From assembly GCF_017948595.1 (NCBI RefSeq), contig NZ_JAGFBV010000022.1, positions 16,701-80,700 on the forward strand: 64,000 nt of DNA, given 5' to 3'. Below the pieces are notes generated by a model, which saw only the letters and a list, made by a program, of their open reading frames with translations, did no database searches and was not told the origin of the DNA. A program made the translations under genes and the position numbers. Origin of the DNA: Flavobacterium geliluteum. Its GTDB lineage: Bacteria; Bacteroidota; Bacteroidia; Flavobacteriales; Flavobacteriaceae. Every line of letters starts with the position of its first letter. Positions within the stretch are counted from its first letter, which is position 1. Shown here piece after piece: positions 1 through 7,117 of the stretch.

Positions 1-57
1 GCTGATAATTTAGATGAGTTAGTAAATTTATTACACAACGAAGCAAAGGTGATTTAA
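1..57 (+). CDS. etfB: Electron transfer flavoprotein subunit beta, C-terminal end (partial)
   Basis: The window opens inside a reading frame that ends in TAA at 55-57. The last 18 residues, ending NEAKVI, are all that is visible. They resemble the C-terminus of Bacteroidota EtfB, and etfA lies directly downstream on the same strand, the usual etfB-etfA order. EtfB is the AMP-binding half of the heterodimer that passes electrons from acyl-CoA dehydrogenases to the quinone pool. The identity rests mainly on the neighbour, because too little protein is visible for domain evidence. Confidence 0.75.
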   Translation, partial: ADNLDELVNLLHNEAKVI

Positions 58-212
58 GATTGTAGAGTTTAGATTTTAAATTGCTGATTGCAATACGAAA
101 TCTAAAAATTCAACATTTGATTCACTTCAAAATCTAAAATCAATAATCATTTTAGATTTCAATTTTAAAAAATCTGAAATCTAAAATCTAAAATCTAAAA
201 TCCAAAATTATT
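58..212. repeat. Heptamer array and nested inverted repeats between etfB and etfA
   Basis: The gap is built almost entirely of the word AAATCTA and its complement. Positions 170-204 hold five direct heptamers: AAATCTG, AAATCTA three times, AAATCCA. They end 8 bases before the etfA start. A perfect 13-bp inverted repeat joins 149-161 to 175-187. An alternative 11-bp stem joins 130-140 to 149-159, so segment 149-161 can pair with either side but not both. No conventional promoter is evident. The gap belongs to the same class as the arrays near 1978, 10813 and 37475. Confidence 0.75.
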
Positions 213-1181
213 ATGTCAATATTAATATATGCAGAATCTGCAGAAGGAAAATTTAAAAAAGTGGCTTTTGAATTAGCTTCATACGCTAAAAAAGTAGCCG
301 AAACATTGGGAACAACTGTTACCGCATTGACCGTAAACATTAGCGATGTAAGCGAATTATCTAAATACGGAGTTGATAAAGTTCTAAAAGTAAACAACGA
401 TAAATTAGCTGGTTTTACCGCTAAGGCTTACGCCGATGTGATCAAACAAGCTGCACAAAAAGAAGGCACAAAATTAGTTTTGCTTTCTTCTACAACAGAC
501 AGTATTTACCTTTCTTCGTTAGTGGCAGTAGCCTTAGAAGCTGGTTTTGCTTCAAATGTGGTAGGCTTACCAGTAAGCACTTCTCCTTTTCAGGTAAAAA
601 GAAATGCTTTCTCAAACAAAGCTTTTAATATTACTGAAATCAGCACAGATGTAAAAGTTCTTGGCCTTGCTAAAAACTCTTACGGAATTTTTGAAAGTGC
701 AGGATCTGCTACTGAAGAAGATTTTAACCCAACTATTGGTGACAATGATTTTGGCGTAAAAGTAGAATCTGTAGAAAAAGGAAGCGGAAAAGTATCTATC
801 GCCGATGCCGATATAGTAGTTTCGGGTGGCCGCGGATTAAAAGGTCCTGAAAACTGGGGAATGATCGAAGAACTTGCTTCTGTACTTGGTGCAGCGACTG
901 CTTGTTCTAAACCCGTTTCAGATTTAGGATGGAGACCTCATAGCGAACACGTGGGTCAAACAGGAAAACCAGTTGCAACCAACCTTTATATTGCTATTGG
1001 TATTTCTGGAGCTATCCAGCATATCGCAGGAATCAACTCATCTAAAGTAAAAGTAGTAATCAACAGCGATGCGGAAGCACCGTTCTTTAAAGTTGCTGAT
1101 TACGGAATCGTAGGTGATGCATTTGAAATTGTACCAAAATTAATTGAGAAAATGAAAGCTTTTAAAGCACAACATTCTTAA
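213..1181 (+). CDS. etfA: Electron transfer flavoprotein subunit alpha
   Basis: EtfA is the FAD-carrying half of the cytoplasmic ETF heterodimer that moves electrons from acyl-CoA and related dehydrogenases to the respiratory chain. The 322-residue protein has the usual family length. An N-terminal nucleotide-binding-like ETF domain fills about residues 1-180. The C-terminal FAD domain starts near residue 198 with GGRGLKGPENW and continues through the conserved segments GQTGKPVATNLYIAIGISG and INSDAEAPFF. The ATG follows the heptamer array directly. etfB ends 155 bases upstream on the same strand, so the two are probably cotranscribed. Confidence 0.96.
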   Translation: MSILIYAESAEGKFKKVAFELASYAKKVAETLGTTVTALTVNISDVSELSKYGVDKVLKVNNDKLAGFTAKAYADVIKQAAQKEGTKLVLLSSTTDSIYLSSLVAVALEAGFASNVVGLPVSTSPFQVKRNAFSNKAFNITEISTDVKVLGLAKNSYGIFESAGSATEEDFNPTIGDNDFGVKVESVEKGSGKVSIADADIVVSGGRGLKGPENWGMIEELASVLGAATACSKPVSDLGWRPHSEHVGQTGKPVATNLYIAIGISGAIQHIAGINSSKVKVVINSDAEAPFFKVADYGIVGDAFEIVPKLIEKMKAFKAQHS

Positions 1182-1202
1182 TTTAAAATTCTCTATAAAA
1201 AT

Positions 1203-1253
1203 ATAGCTACCTAAAAACAAGATAATCGTATCTTTGCTTTAGGTAGCTTTTTT
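1203..1253 (+). terminator. Rho-independent terminator after etfA
   Basis: An 11-bp stem pairs AGCTACCTAAA (1205-1215) with TTTAGGTAGCT (1238-1248) and is followed by a T run. The loop is unusually long, 22 bases, and contains a perfect TAnnTTTG match (TATCTTTG, 1229-1236). That match could be a promoter -7 element for the next gene. Confidence 0.8.
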
Positions 1254-1345
1254 GTTCGATAAATTTTGATTAAAATTGCACCTTTATTTTTTAATCCAAA
1301 AAAGTATTAAAATGAGGCAATAATTGCCCTTTTTTACCCACATAT

Positions 1346-1969
1346 ATGAGTCTAGTAAAATTATCCATAAAAGGAATATCATACAGCCAAACTCAAAATG
1401 GCGCGTATGCTCTAATTTTGAACGAAGTTGATGGCGAAAGAAAATTACCCATTGTCATTGGTGCATTTGAGGCACAATCTATTGCTATCGCATTAGAAAA
1501 AGAAATAAAACCTCCTCGCCCATTGACGCACGATTTGTTCAAAAACTTTGCCGAGCGATTTGATATTGTGGTCAAACAGGTCATTATACACAAATTGGTC
1601 GATGGTGTTTTTTATTCGAGTTTAATCTGCGAAAGAGACAAAATTGAGGAAATTATAGACGCCAGAACTTCTGATGCGATCGCATTGGCGCTGCGTTTTA
1701 ATGCACCGATTTTTACCTATAAAAACATTTTAGACAAGGCAGGTATTTATTTAAAATCAAATACTGCTGAGACCGATCAGGGCGCTCAAGAAATTGACGA
1801 TGTACTCTCTAATCCTGAAACTTTCGGACAGGAAGAAGAAACAAATCAGTCGGGTGATGTGTACGCCAAGCATTCTCTACAAGAGCTAAACGAACTTCTG
1901 GATCAGGCTGTATCGCAAGAAGATTACGAAAAAGCTGCCAAAATTAGAGACGAAATTTCAAAAAGATAA
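1346..1969 (+). CDS. Bifunctional nuclease family (DUF151) protein with C-terminal UVR motif
   Basis: The N-terminal ~140 residues match the DUF151/bifunctional nuclease fold, with family signatures YALIL, LPIVIGAFEAQSIAIALE, RPLTHDL and DARTSDAIALALR. Plant members have RNase and DNase activity; bacterial members are little studied. Residues about 172-207 form a UvrB/UvrC-type helical motif (NELLDQAVSQEDYEKAAKIR), an interaction module also found in UvrB, UvrC and McsA proteins. This two-part architecture is common in Bacteroidota. The gene stands alone, with a terminator before it and a repeat array after it. A role in nucleic-acid metabolism or stress is inferred from the family. Confidence 0.88.
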   Translation: MSLVKLSIKGISYSQTQNGAYALILNEVDGERKLPIVIGAFEAQSIAIALEKEIKPPRPLTHDLFKNFAERFDIVVKQVIIHKLVDGVFYSSLICERDKIEEIIDARTSDAIALALRFNAPIFTYKNILDKAGIYLKSNTAETDQGAQEIDDVLSNPETFGQEEETNQSGDVYAKHSLQELNELLDQAVSQEDYEKAAKIRDEISKR

Positions 1970-1977
1970 TTTTTATT

Positions 1978-2041
1978 GTTTAATCGTGAATTTGTTTATT
2001 CGGTTAATCGATTAAACAATCAAACGAGTAACCGAATAAAC
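1978..2041. repeat. Eight-unit octamer array with inverted halves, upstream of thyA
   Basis: The 64 bases divide exactly into eight octamers. The first four resemble GTTTAATC (GTTTAATC, GTGAATTT, GTTTATTC, GGTTAATC). The last four resemble its reverse complement GATTAAAC (GATTAAAC, AATCAAAC, GAGTAACC, GAATAAAC). Two long stems are possible, 1976-1986 with 2009-2019 and 1992-2006 with 2029-2043, and they cross each other. The array ends 4 bases before the thyA ATG, where a ribosome would dock. Confidence 0.85.
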
Positions 2042-2045
2042 AACT

Positions 2046-2897
2046 ATGAAACAATATTTAGACTTAGTGCAACATGTTTTAGAAAACGGTTGTCAAAAAG
2101 GAGATAGAACGGGAACAGGAACAAAAAGTGTTTTTGGTTACCAAATGCGTTTTGATTTGAATGAAGGTTTCCCGATGGTGACCACCAAAAAATTACATTT
2201 AAAATCTATTATTTACGAATTGCTTTGGTTCTTAAAAGGCGACACAAATATTAAGTATCTTCAGGAAAATGGCGTAAAGATTTGGGATGCCTGGGCTGAT
2301 TCTAACGGAAACCTGGGGCCTGTTTACGGACATCAATGGCGCAATTGGAACAGTGAAGAAATTGACCAAATTTCTGAATTGATTACCGAATTAAAAACAA
2401 ATCCTAATAGTAGAAGAATGTTGGTTTCTGCTTGGAATCCTTCGGTTTTGCCAGACAATAAAAAATCGTTTGAAGAAAATGTAGCCAATAATAAAGCGGC
2501 TTTGCCTCCATGTCATGCTTTTTTTCAATTTTATGTAAGTAGCCCTGACCTCGAAAAAGGAGAAACAAAAGGAAAACTTTCCTGCCAATTGTATCAACGA
2601 AGTGCAGACATATTTTTAGGGGTTCCTTTTAATATTGCTTCTTATGCACTTTTGACGATGATGATTGCACAAGTTTGCGATCTGGGCGTTGGAGAATTTA
2701 TTCACACCTTTGGAGATGCGCACATTTACAATAATCACTTTGAACAATTAGAGTTGCAATTGACCCGCGATCCAAAACCATTGCCAAAAATGATTTTAAA
2801 TCCTGAGATTAAAAACATCTTTGATTTTGACTACAACGATTTTACTCTTTTAGATTACGAGCCACACGCAGGCATAAAAGGAAGTGTTGCAGTATAA
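2046..2897 (+). CDS. thyA: Thymidylate synthase
   Basis: ThyA makes dTMP from dUMP, using methylenetetrahydrofolate as methyl donor and reductant. The 283-residue protein carries the dUMP-phosphate arginine in DRTGTGT (Arg21), the folate-site tryptophans of the DAWAD region, the double arginine of NSRRM and the catalytic cysteine in [12 protein letters not shown] (Cys156). It is about 19 residues longer than E. coli ThyA because of a charged insert near residues 137-151, a known type of length variation. folA lies 0.9 kb downstream, so both steps of the folate/thymidylate cycle are neighbours, separated by two small genes. Confidence 0.98.
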   Translation: MKQYLDLVQHVLENGCQKGDRTGTGTKSVFGYQMRFDLNEGFPMVTTKKLHLKSIIYELLWFLKGDTNIKYLQENGVKIWDAWADSNGNLGPVYGHQWRNWNSEEIDQISELITELKTNPNSRRMLVSAWNPSVLPDNKKSFEENVANNKAALPPCHAFFQFYVSSPDLEKGETKGKLSCQLYQRSADIFLGVPFNIASYALLTMMIAQVCDLGVGEFIHTFGDAHIYNNHFEQLELQLTRDPKPLPKMILNPEIKNIFDFDYNDFTLLDYEPHAGIKGSVAV

Positions 2898-2898
2898 A

Positions 2899-2926
2899 AA
2901 AATCCGCTTGAGCGGTTTTTTTTATA
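2899..2926. terminator. Bidirectional terminator between thyA and the CBM48 gene
   Basis: The stem CCGCT/AGCGG with a 2-base loop is flanked by an A run on the left and a T run on the right. It can stop transcription from both convergent genes. Its right side overlaps the last codons of the minus-strand gene. Confidence 0.8.
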
Positions 2927-3218
2927 CTACAACAACGCTATTTTCACTTCCTGCAAAATCATTCCATTTGTATGAATCTGCTTCGGGATCATTAATATAT
3001 GTGCCATCAATTATATATTTAAATTCATAAATGGCATCTTTAACCAAATCATAAGTAGCTTTAAATGTTCCATTTTTCAACTTACTCAAAGTTCCTTCTT
3101 CGGGATTCCAATTATTAAAATCTCCTACAACAGCGGCAGAATTTGCATCTTTCGCCTCAACTGCAAAAGTTACTTTGCAAACTGGTTTTGTTTTTATAAA
3201 TTGCTTCTTTAAAGACAT
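2922..3218 (-). CDS. Small glycogen-binding (CBM48/AMPK-beta-like) domain protein
   Basis: The 98-residue protein is a single early-set domain of the isoamylase N-terminal/CBM48 type. Characteristic strands are VTFAVEAKDANSAAVVGDFNNW, split here only by ordinary spacing, then FKATYDLVKD, YEFKYIIDG and INDPEADSYKWNDFAGSEN. The W of FNNW and the FKYIIDG strand are the usual sugar-binding and core positions in AMPK-beta glycogen-binding domains. There is no signal peptide or catalytic domain. It is probably a cytosolic carbohydrate-binding or regulatory subunit. No partner enzyme is encoded nearby, so its target is unknown. Confidence 0.85.
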   Translation of the reverse strand: MSLKKQFIKTKPVCKVTFAVEAKDANSAAVVGDFNNWNPEEGTLSKLKNGTFKATYDLVKDAIYEFKYIIDGTYINDPEADSYKWNDFAGSENSVVVV

Positions 3219-3459
3219 AACTATTTGTTTTTTAGTTTAATACAATACAAAGTACGTAAATTCTTTCGAGAAAATGATGCCGTAACAGACGATTTAAGAT
3301 AATATCAAAAATGGCATTCTTTTTTAGCCATATTACTAATTTAGAATACTATAAATTTAAGAATCAAAATCCGAAACCCGTTTCGTAATAAATATTCTAC
3401 ATTTTAAACTGTTGAAATTTCAAAATAAATCCTAACTTTATCATCTCAACTTTTAAGAT

Positions 3460-3798
3460 ATGGAAAAAGAAACATACGACCTATACGAATATGCCAGAAA
3501 AAGAATTAAGCAGAAAAAAGGCCTTTATTTTCATTTTGTGCTTTTTCTTCTGGGCGGTTTGTTTTTATTTGTGGCCAATCGATTTTTTGACTTCGGAAAT
3601 GGTATAAATCAAAATTGGTGCATCTGGGGAATTTCAATTTGGCTCTTTATTTTTATTCTACACTTTATAAAAGTTTATATTACGGATCGTTTTATGAATA
3701 AAAACTGGGAAAAAGAACAAATTGACAGACTTGTTGGTCTACAGCAAAAAAGAATTGCTCAATTAGAGTCTAAAACAAATGATATTACTGAAAAATAA
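3460..3798 (+). CDS. 2TM domain-containing membrane protein
   Basis: The 112-residue protein has the 2TM-domain pattern: a charged N-terminal helix (YEYARKRIKQKKGLY), a first membrane helix near residues 24-43, a tryptophan-rich link, a second membrane helix near 55-74, then a basic amphipathic tail (YITDRFMNKNWEKEQIDRL). Related modules in Bacteroidota are attached to LytTR regulators or histidine kinases or stand alone, as here. The function is unknown. folA follows after 18 bases, so the two are probably cotranscribed. Confidence 0.8.
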   Translation: MEKETYDLYEYARKRIKQKKGLYFHFVLFLLGGLFLFVANRFFDFGNGINQNWCIWGISIWLFIFILHFIKVYITDRFMNKNWEKEQIDRLVGLQQKRIAQLESKTNDITEK

Positions 3799-3816
3799 AC
3801 TTTAGTTTTAAACAAA

Positions 3817-4299
3817 ATGATTATAATGATAGCGGCAGTTGCCACAAATAATGCGCTTGGAAAGAACAACGAACTTGTTTGGCATTTACCAAATGATTTT
3901 AAACGTTTTAAAGAACTAACAAGCTATCATCATATCATAATGGGAAGAAAAACTTTTGAAAGCTTTCCCAAACCATTACCCAACAGAACTCATATTGTTA
4001 TTACAAGGCAAAAAAATTATAATCCCGAAGGATGTATTGTAGTGGACAGTCTGGAAAAAGCGATTGCACTCTGCCCCGAAAACGAAGACTCCTATATAAT
4101 TGGAGGTGGTGAAATTTATAATTTAGGAATGACTTATACAGACATCATAGAAATAACTCGTGTTCATCACGAATTTGATGCCGATACTTTTTTTCCGGTG
4201 ATTAATGACGAAGATTGGCTCTTAGTCGAATCTGAACCGAATTTTAAAGATGACAAACATCTTTATGATTATACATATGAGACTTACATTAGGAGATAA
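3817..4299 (+). CDS. folA: Dihydrofolate reductase
   Basis: FolA reduces dihydrofolate to tetrahydrofolate with NADPH, regenerating the cofactor oxidised by ThyA. The 160-residue protein has the usual length. Conserved parts are the Met20-loop region (ALGKNNELVWHLPNDFKRFK, with the Trp-His-Leu-Pro and Asp acid), IIMGRKTFES for NADPH binding, and YIIGGGEIYN with the Gly-Gly of the cofactor site. The start is the ATG of MIIMIAAV; a second ATG four codons on is also possible. The gene follows the 2TM gene closely and ends in a clear terminator. Confidence 0.97.
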   Translation: MIIMIAAVATNNALGKNNELVWHLPNDFKRFKELTSYHHIIMGRKTFESFPKPLPNRTHIVITRQKNYNPEGCIVVDSLEKAIALCPENEDSYIIGGGEIYNLGMTYTDIIEITRVHHEFDADTFFPVINDEDWLLVESEPNFKDDKHLYDYTYETYIRR

Positions 4300-4301
4300 A
4301 T

Positions 4302-4333
4302 AAAAAACATCCCCGAAAGAGGATGTTTTTTTT
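4302..4333 (+). terminator. Terminator after folA
   Basis: The stem ACATCC/GGATGT with a short loop follows an A run and runs into eight Ts, starting just after the folA stop codon. Confidence 0.85.
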
Positions 4334-4353
4334 CAATGATGTAGAACAATGAC

Positions 4354-4671
4354 CTATTCTTGAAACAGTATTTGATAACATAAAATAAAAATTACAAACA
4401 TTAAAAACACACCACTAATGATGGTGATAACATTTGAAGTTTTTTGAGAGTATCTCTCAAAAAACCCTTTAATACCAAATACCACGAAGGTACTAAAGGA
4501 AAAGAAAATTAAAATTTCCAAAAACAAATTTAATCCTAAGAACGTATTTTGCGTTTTTAACTCAGTGCTATTCTCAAAGACAACACTTTCAAAACTGCTT
4601 ACAAGAACAAATGAAATCACCAACGCAAACAGCAACCATTTGATTTGGGTCATTGTATCTCTAACTATCAT
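4354..4671 (-). CDS. Hypothetical three-helix membrane protein
   Basis: A 105-residue reading frame convergent to folA. It has three hydrophobic stretches (near residues 12-27, 47-65 and 80-101) separated by short polar loops, with no cysteine pairs or known motif. A start at the second ATG (4653) would give 99 residues and keep all three helices. I do not recognise the family. It stands alone and has no obvious partner. It is read as a real gene because it fills the gap and has coherent membrane topology, but it could be a lineage-specific orphan. Confidence 0.5.
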   Translation of the reverse strand: MIVRDTMTQIKWLLFALVISFVLVSSFESVVFENSTELKTQNTFLGLNLFLEILIFFSFSTFVVFGIKGFFERYSQKTSNVITIISGVFLMFVIFILCYQILFQE

Positions 4672-4867
4672 TGAAAAAATATCAACATTTTTACATTACA
4701 AATGTGGTCAATATATAAACCTCCCACAATACCAATATTTAGTGATTTTTAAAAATCATTTTATAGAATAAATTCTACATTGCCAGTATTTTAGTTCTAC
4801 AAACAACTTATTTAGAAACTTTAATTCACTATTTTAAAAACTGAATTACAGTTCAATAAGTTTGTAT

Positions 4868-4875
4868 TATATTTG
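4868..4875 (+). promoter_or_regulatory. Promoter -7 element for ubiE
   Basis: TATATTTG matches the Bacteroidota TAnnTTTG element, 15 bases before the ubiE ATG. No strong -33 TTG was found at the usual spacing. Confidence 0.6.
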
Positions 4876-4889
4876 CTGAAATAAAAAAA

Positions 4890-5621
4890 ATGGCTAACAA
4901 AATAACTCCGTATAAAAATTCGTCTTTAGGCAAAAAAGAACAAGTTGCTCAAATGTTTGACACTATCTCAGGAAATTACGACAACTTAAATCGCGTAATT
5001 TCGTTTGGTATTGACATCAAATGGCGCAAAAAAGTATTAAAAATCGTTTCTGATTCTCAACCTGCTAACATCCTTGATATTGCAACAGGCACAGGTGACC
5101 TGGCGATTTTGATGACTGAAACCAAGGCCGAGAAAATTATCGGTCTGGATATTTCTGCAGGAATGCTAGAAGTAGGACAGAAAAAAATTGAAGACAAAAA
5201 ACTAACAAACAGGATCAATCTGGTTTTGGGTGATTCTGAAAAAATTCCATTCGAGGATAATTATTTTGATGCAATAACAGTTAGTTTTGGAGTTCGAAAT
5301 TTTGAAAATCTTGAAAAAGGTTTTTCTGAAATTTTAAGAGTGCTAAAACCCAACGGAGTGTTCGTGATTCTTGAAACTTCAGTTCCAGACAAAACACCTT
5401 ATAAACAAGGATATCGTTTTTACAGCAAAAACATCCTTCCTATTATTGGAAAACTGTTTTCTAAAGACAATTCTGCATACGGTTATTTGTCTGAATCTGC
5501 CGCAGCTTTTCCTTATGGTGAAGCGTTGAACAATATTTTGAGAAAAATTGGGTTTATAGATGTTGTGGCCATGCCTCAAACTTTTGGAGTTGCAACCATT
5601 TATTCTGCTTCTAAAAAATAG
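4890..5621 (+). CDS. ubiE: Demethylmenaquinone methyltransferase (UbiE/MenG)
   Basis: This enzyme performs the last step of menaquinone synthesis, the SAM-dependent C-methylation of demethylmenaquinone. The 243-residue protein has the UbiE N-terminal signature ([16 protein letters not shown]), a class I SAM motif ([10 protein letters not shown], residues 63-72), the acidic ribose-binding region (GLDISAGML), and the family motif [28 protein letters not shown]. The gene is followed one base later by porT, so the two form one transcript. Confidence 0.96.
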   Translation: MANKITPYKNSSLGKKEQVAQMFDTISGNYDNLNRVISFGIDIKWRKKVLKIVSDSQPANILDIATGTGDLAILMTETKAEKIIGLDISAGMLEVGQKKIEDKKLTNRINLVLGDSEKIPFEDNYFDAITVSFGVRNFENLEKGFSEILRVLKPNGVFVILETSVPDKTPYKQGYRFYSKNILPIIGKLFSKDNSAYGYLSESAAAFPYGEALNNILRKIGFIDVVAMPQTFGVATIYSASKK

Positions 5622-5622
5622 T

Positions 5623-6342
5623 ATGAAAAAAACAGTAGTCTTACTTTTATTAGTCTTAACGACACAAGGATATTCGCAATTTGCTAAAAGCATGTTTAGC
5701 AAAGATCCTATTATTAACCTTGAAAACTGGCAAAAACAACGCCTTTACTTTGGCTATTATCTGGGTTTTAATAGTTTTGATTTTAAATTTGACTACAAAG
5801 ATGTGGTTACCGAAGACATTCAGGTAAAAAAAACAACAGGCTTTAATGTAGGTGTAGTAGCCGATTTAAGACTGCAAGAATATATAAATCTTCGTTTTGA
5901 ACCAGGTTTGTATTATACCAAAAGAGATTTATATTATCCGAATTTTGAATCTAAAAACGACTTCTTCAGAGAAGTAAACAGTACTTACATTCATTTTCCG
6001 TTATTATTAAAATTTTCTTCCCTGCGTACCGGAAACATTCGCCCTTTTTTAGTTGGCGGACTTTCTACAACTTTAAATTTATCCAGTAATTCTAAATCGA
6101 AAGATGACAACTTTCAACAAAAATTTAGAGTAAAATCATGGACAAATGCTTACGAACTAGGTTTTGGTATTGATCTTTTCTCTGAATACTTTATTTTCTC
6201 TCCTTCTATTAGAGGTGTCTTTGGTATAGGTGACGAATTAATTCGTGACAATGTAACGGCAGAAAACCCAAATAGCCCGTGGACAGGCAATATAGATTCT
6301 ATGAAATCGAGAGCTATTTTGATAAATTTTACTTTTCATTAA
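5623..6342 (+). CDS. porT: PorT-family outer-membrane beta-barrel protein (type IX secretion)
   Basis: The 239-residue protein has a signal peptide (MKKTVVLLLLVLTTQGYSQ) followed by alternating strands of a small outer-membrane barrel. The pattern and the position next to ubiE match PorT/SprT, a protein required for type IX secretion in Porphyromonas and Flavobacterium. The ATG at 5623 is chosen because it starts a clean signal peptide one base after the ubiE stop. An in-frame start further upstream would add 21 residues inside ubiE. No other type IX genes are in the window, which fits the scattered layout of this system. A general OmpW-like barrel is the alternative reading. Confidence 0.82.
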   Translation: MKKTVVLLLLVLTTQGYSQFAKSMFSKDPIINLENWQKQRLYFGYYLGFNSFDFKFDYKDVVTEDIQVKKTTGFNVGVVADLRLQEYINLRFEPGLYYTKRDLYYPNFESKNDFFREVNSTYIHFPLLLKFSSLRTGNIRPFLVGGLSTTLNLSSNSKSKDDNFQQKFRVKSWTNAYELGFGIDLFSEYFIFSPSIRGVFGIGDELIRDNVTAENPNSPWTGNIDSMKSRAILINFTFH

Positions 6343-6351
6343 AACAAAATC

Positions 6352-7080
6352 TTAACTATTTCGTTTAAACTCACTCAAAACAATTGCAGTGGCAGTGGCA
6401 ACATTTAGACTTTCTGTTTTTTGTAAATCGCCAAATCTTGGAATTGTGAGTCGGTTGGTTACTATTTTTTCAATTTCGGCGGTAATACCATTGGCTTCAT
6501 TACCCATAATAATGATTCCGTTTTGTGGTAAAACCGTTTGATAAATATTTTCCCCATTCATGAAGGTCCCAAAAACAGGCACTTTTGTATGAATCAGAAA
6601 GTCTTTCAAATCGACATAATTAACATTTACTCTGGCAATAGAACCCATTGTGGCCTGCACTACTTTTGGATTGTAAATATCAACTGTTTCTTTTGAGCAA
6701 ATGATTTGCTTGACACCAAACCAGTCGCAAAGTCGCAAAATCGTCCCTAAATTTCCAGGATCACGAATATCGTCTAAAGCCACGATTAGTCCTGAGTCAA
6801 TTATGTTGTTTTCGGCAGGGATTTTGAACACAGCCAAACAACTATTGGGTGTTGACAAAGCACTTATTTTTTTAAGTTCTGAATCGTTAATAAGCATCCG
6901 TTTGGAAGGCGGAACCTGTTCGAAATCATCTTGAGTGGTGTACAAATGCTCTAATTCAAAATTGGATTGCAACAATTCTTGAATTACTTTTACTCCCTCG
7001 GCAAAAAACAATTGATTTGCAAAACGCTGCTTTTTTTGATGTAAACTTGAGATAAGCTTTATTTGGTTTTTACTAACCAT
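6352..7080 (-). CDS. TrmH/SpoU-family RNA 2'-O-methyltransferase
   Basis: The protein methylates a ribose in tRNA or rRNA; which site cannot be told from the sequence. The 242 residues have a SpoU substrate-binding-like N-terminus (about 1-90) and the knotted SPOUT domain with its three motifs: DIRDPGNLGTILRLCDWFG, then IIIMGNEANGI, then SLNVATATAIVLSEF, which form the SAM pocket. It reads opposite to porT and tamL. The 37-base gap to the tamL start holds tamL's promoter element. Confidence 0.92.
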   Translation of the reverse strand: MVSKNQIKLISSLHQKKQRFANQLFFAEGVKVIQELLQSNFELEHLYTTQDDFEQVPPSKRMLINDSELKKISALSTPNSCLAVFKIPAENNIIDSGLIVALDDIRDPGNLGTILRLCDWFGVKQIICSKETVDIYNPKVVQATMGSIARVNVNYVDLKDFLIHTKVPVFGTFMNGENIYQTVLPQNGIIIMGNEANGITAEIEKIVTNRLTIPRFGDLQKTESLNVATATAIVLSEFKRNS

Positions 7081-7089
7081 AAAATAATG

Positions 7090-7097
7090 TACTTTTG
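7090..7097 (+). promoter_or_regulatory. Promoter -7 element for tamL
   Basis: TACTTTTG is a perfect TAnnTTTG match lying between the divergent methyltransferase and tamL starts. It is 21 bases before the tamL start codon. Confidence 0.6.
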
Positions 7098-7117
7098 AAT
7101 TAAATATTTAAGAACAC

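Noticed and set aside
58..212. CRISPR-like repeat array
   Set aside because: Units are 7 bases with no spacers, and no cas genes are present in the window.
1976..2043. Possible pseudoknot riboswitch upstream of thyA, from two crossing stems
   Set aside because: The crossing stems follow automatically from the octamer units and their complements. No conserved aptamer core was recognised, so I treat it as a repeat array.
4565..4771. Plus-strand reading frame opposite the three-helix membrane gene
   Set aside because: No signal, motif or ribosome site, and the composition fits an antisense shadow.
5560..5622. Upstream start for porT inside ubiE
   Set aside because: It adds 21 residues before a perfect signal peptide and lies in coding sequence of ubiE in another frame.
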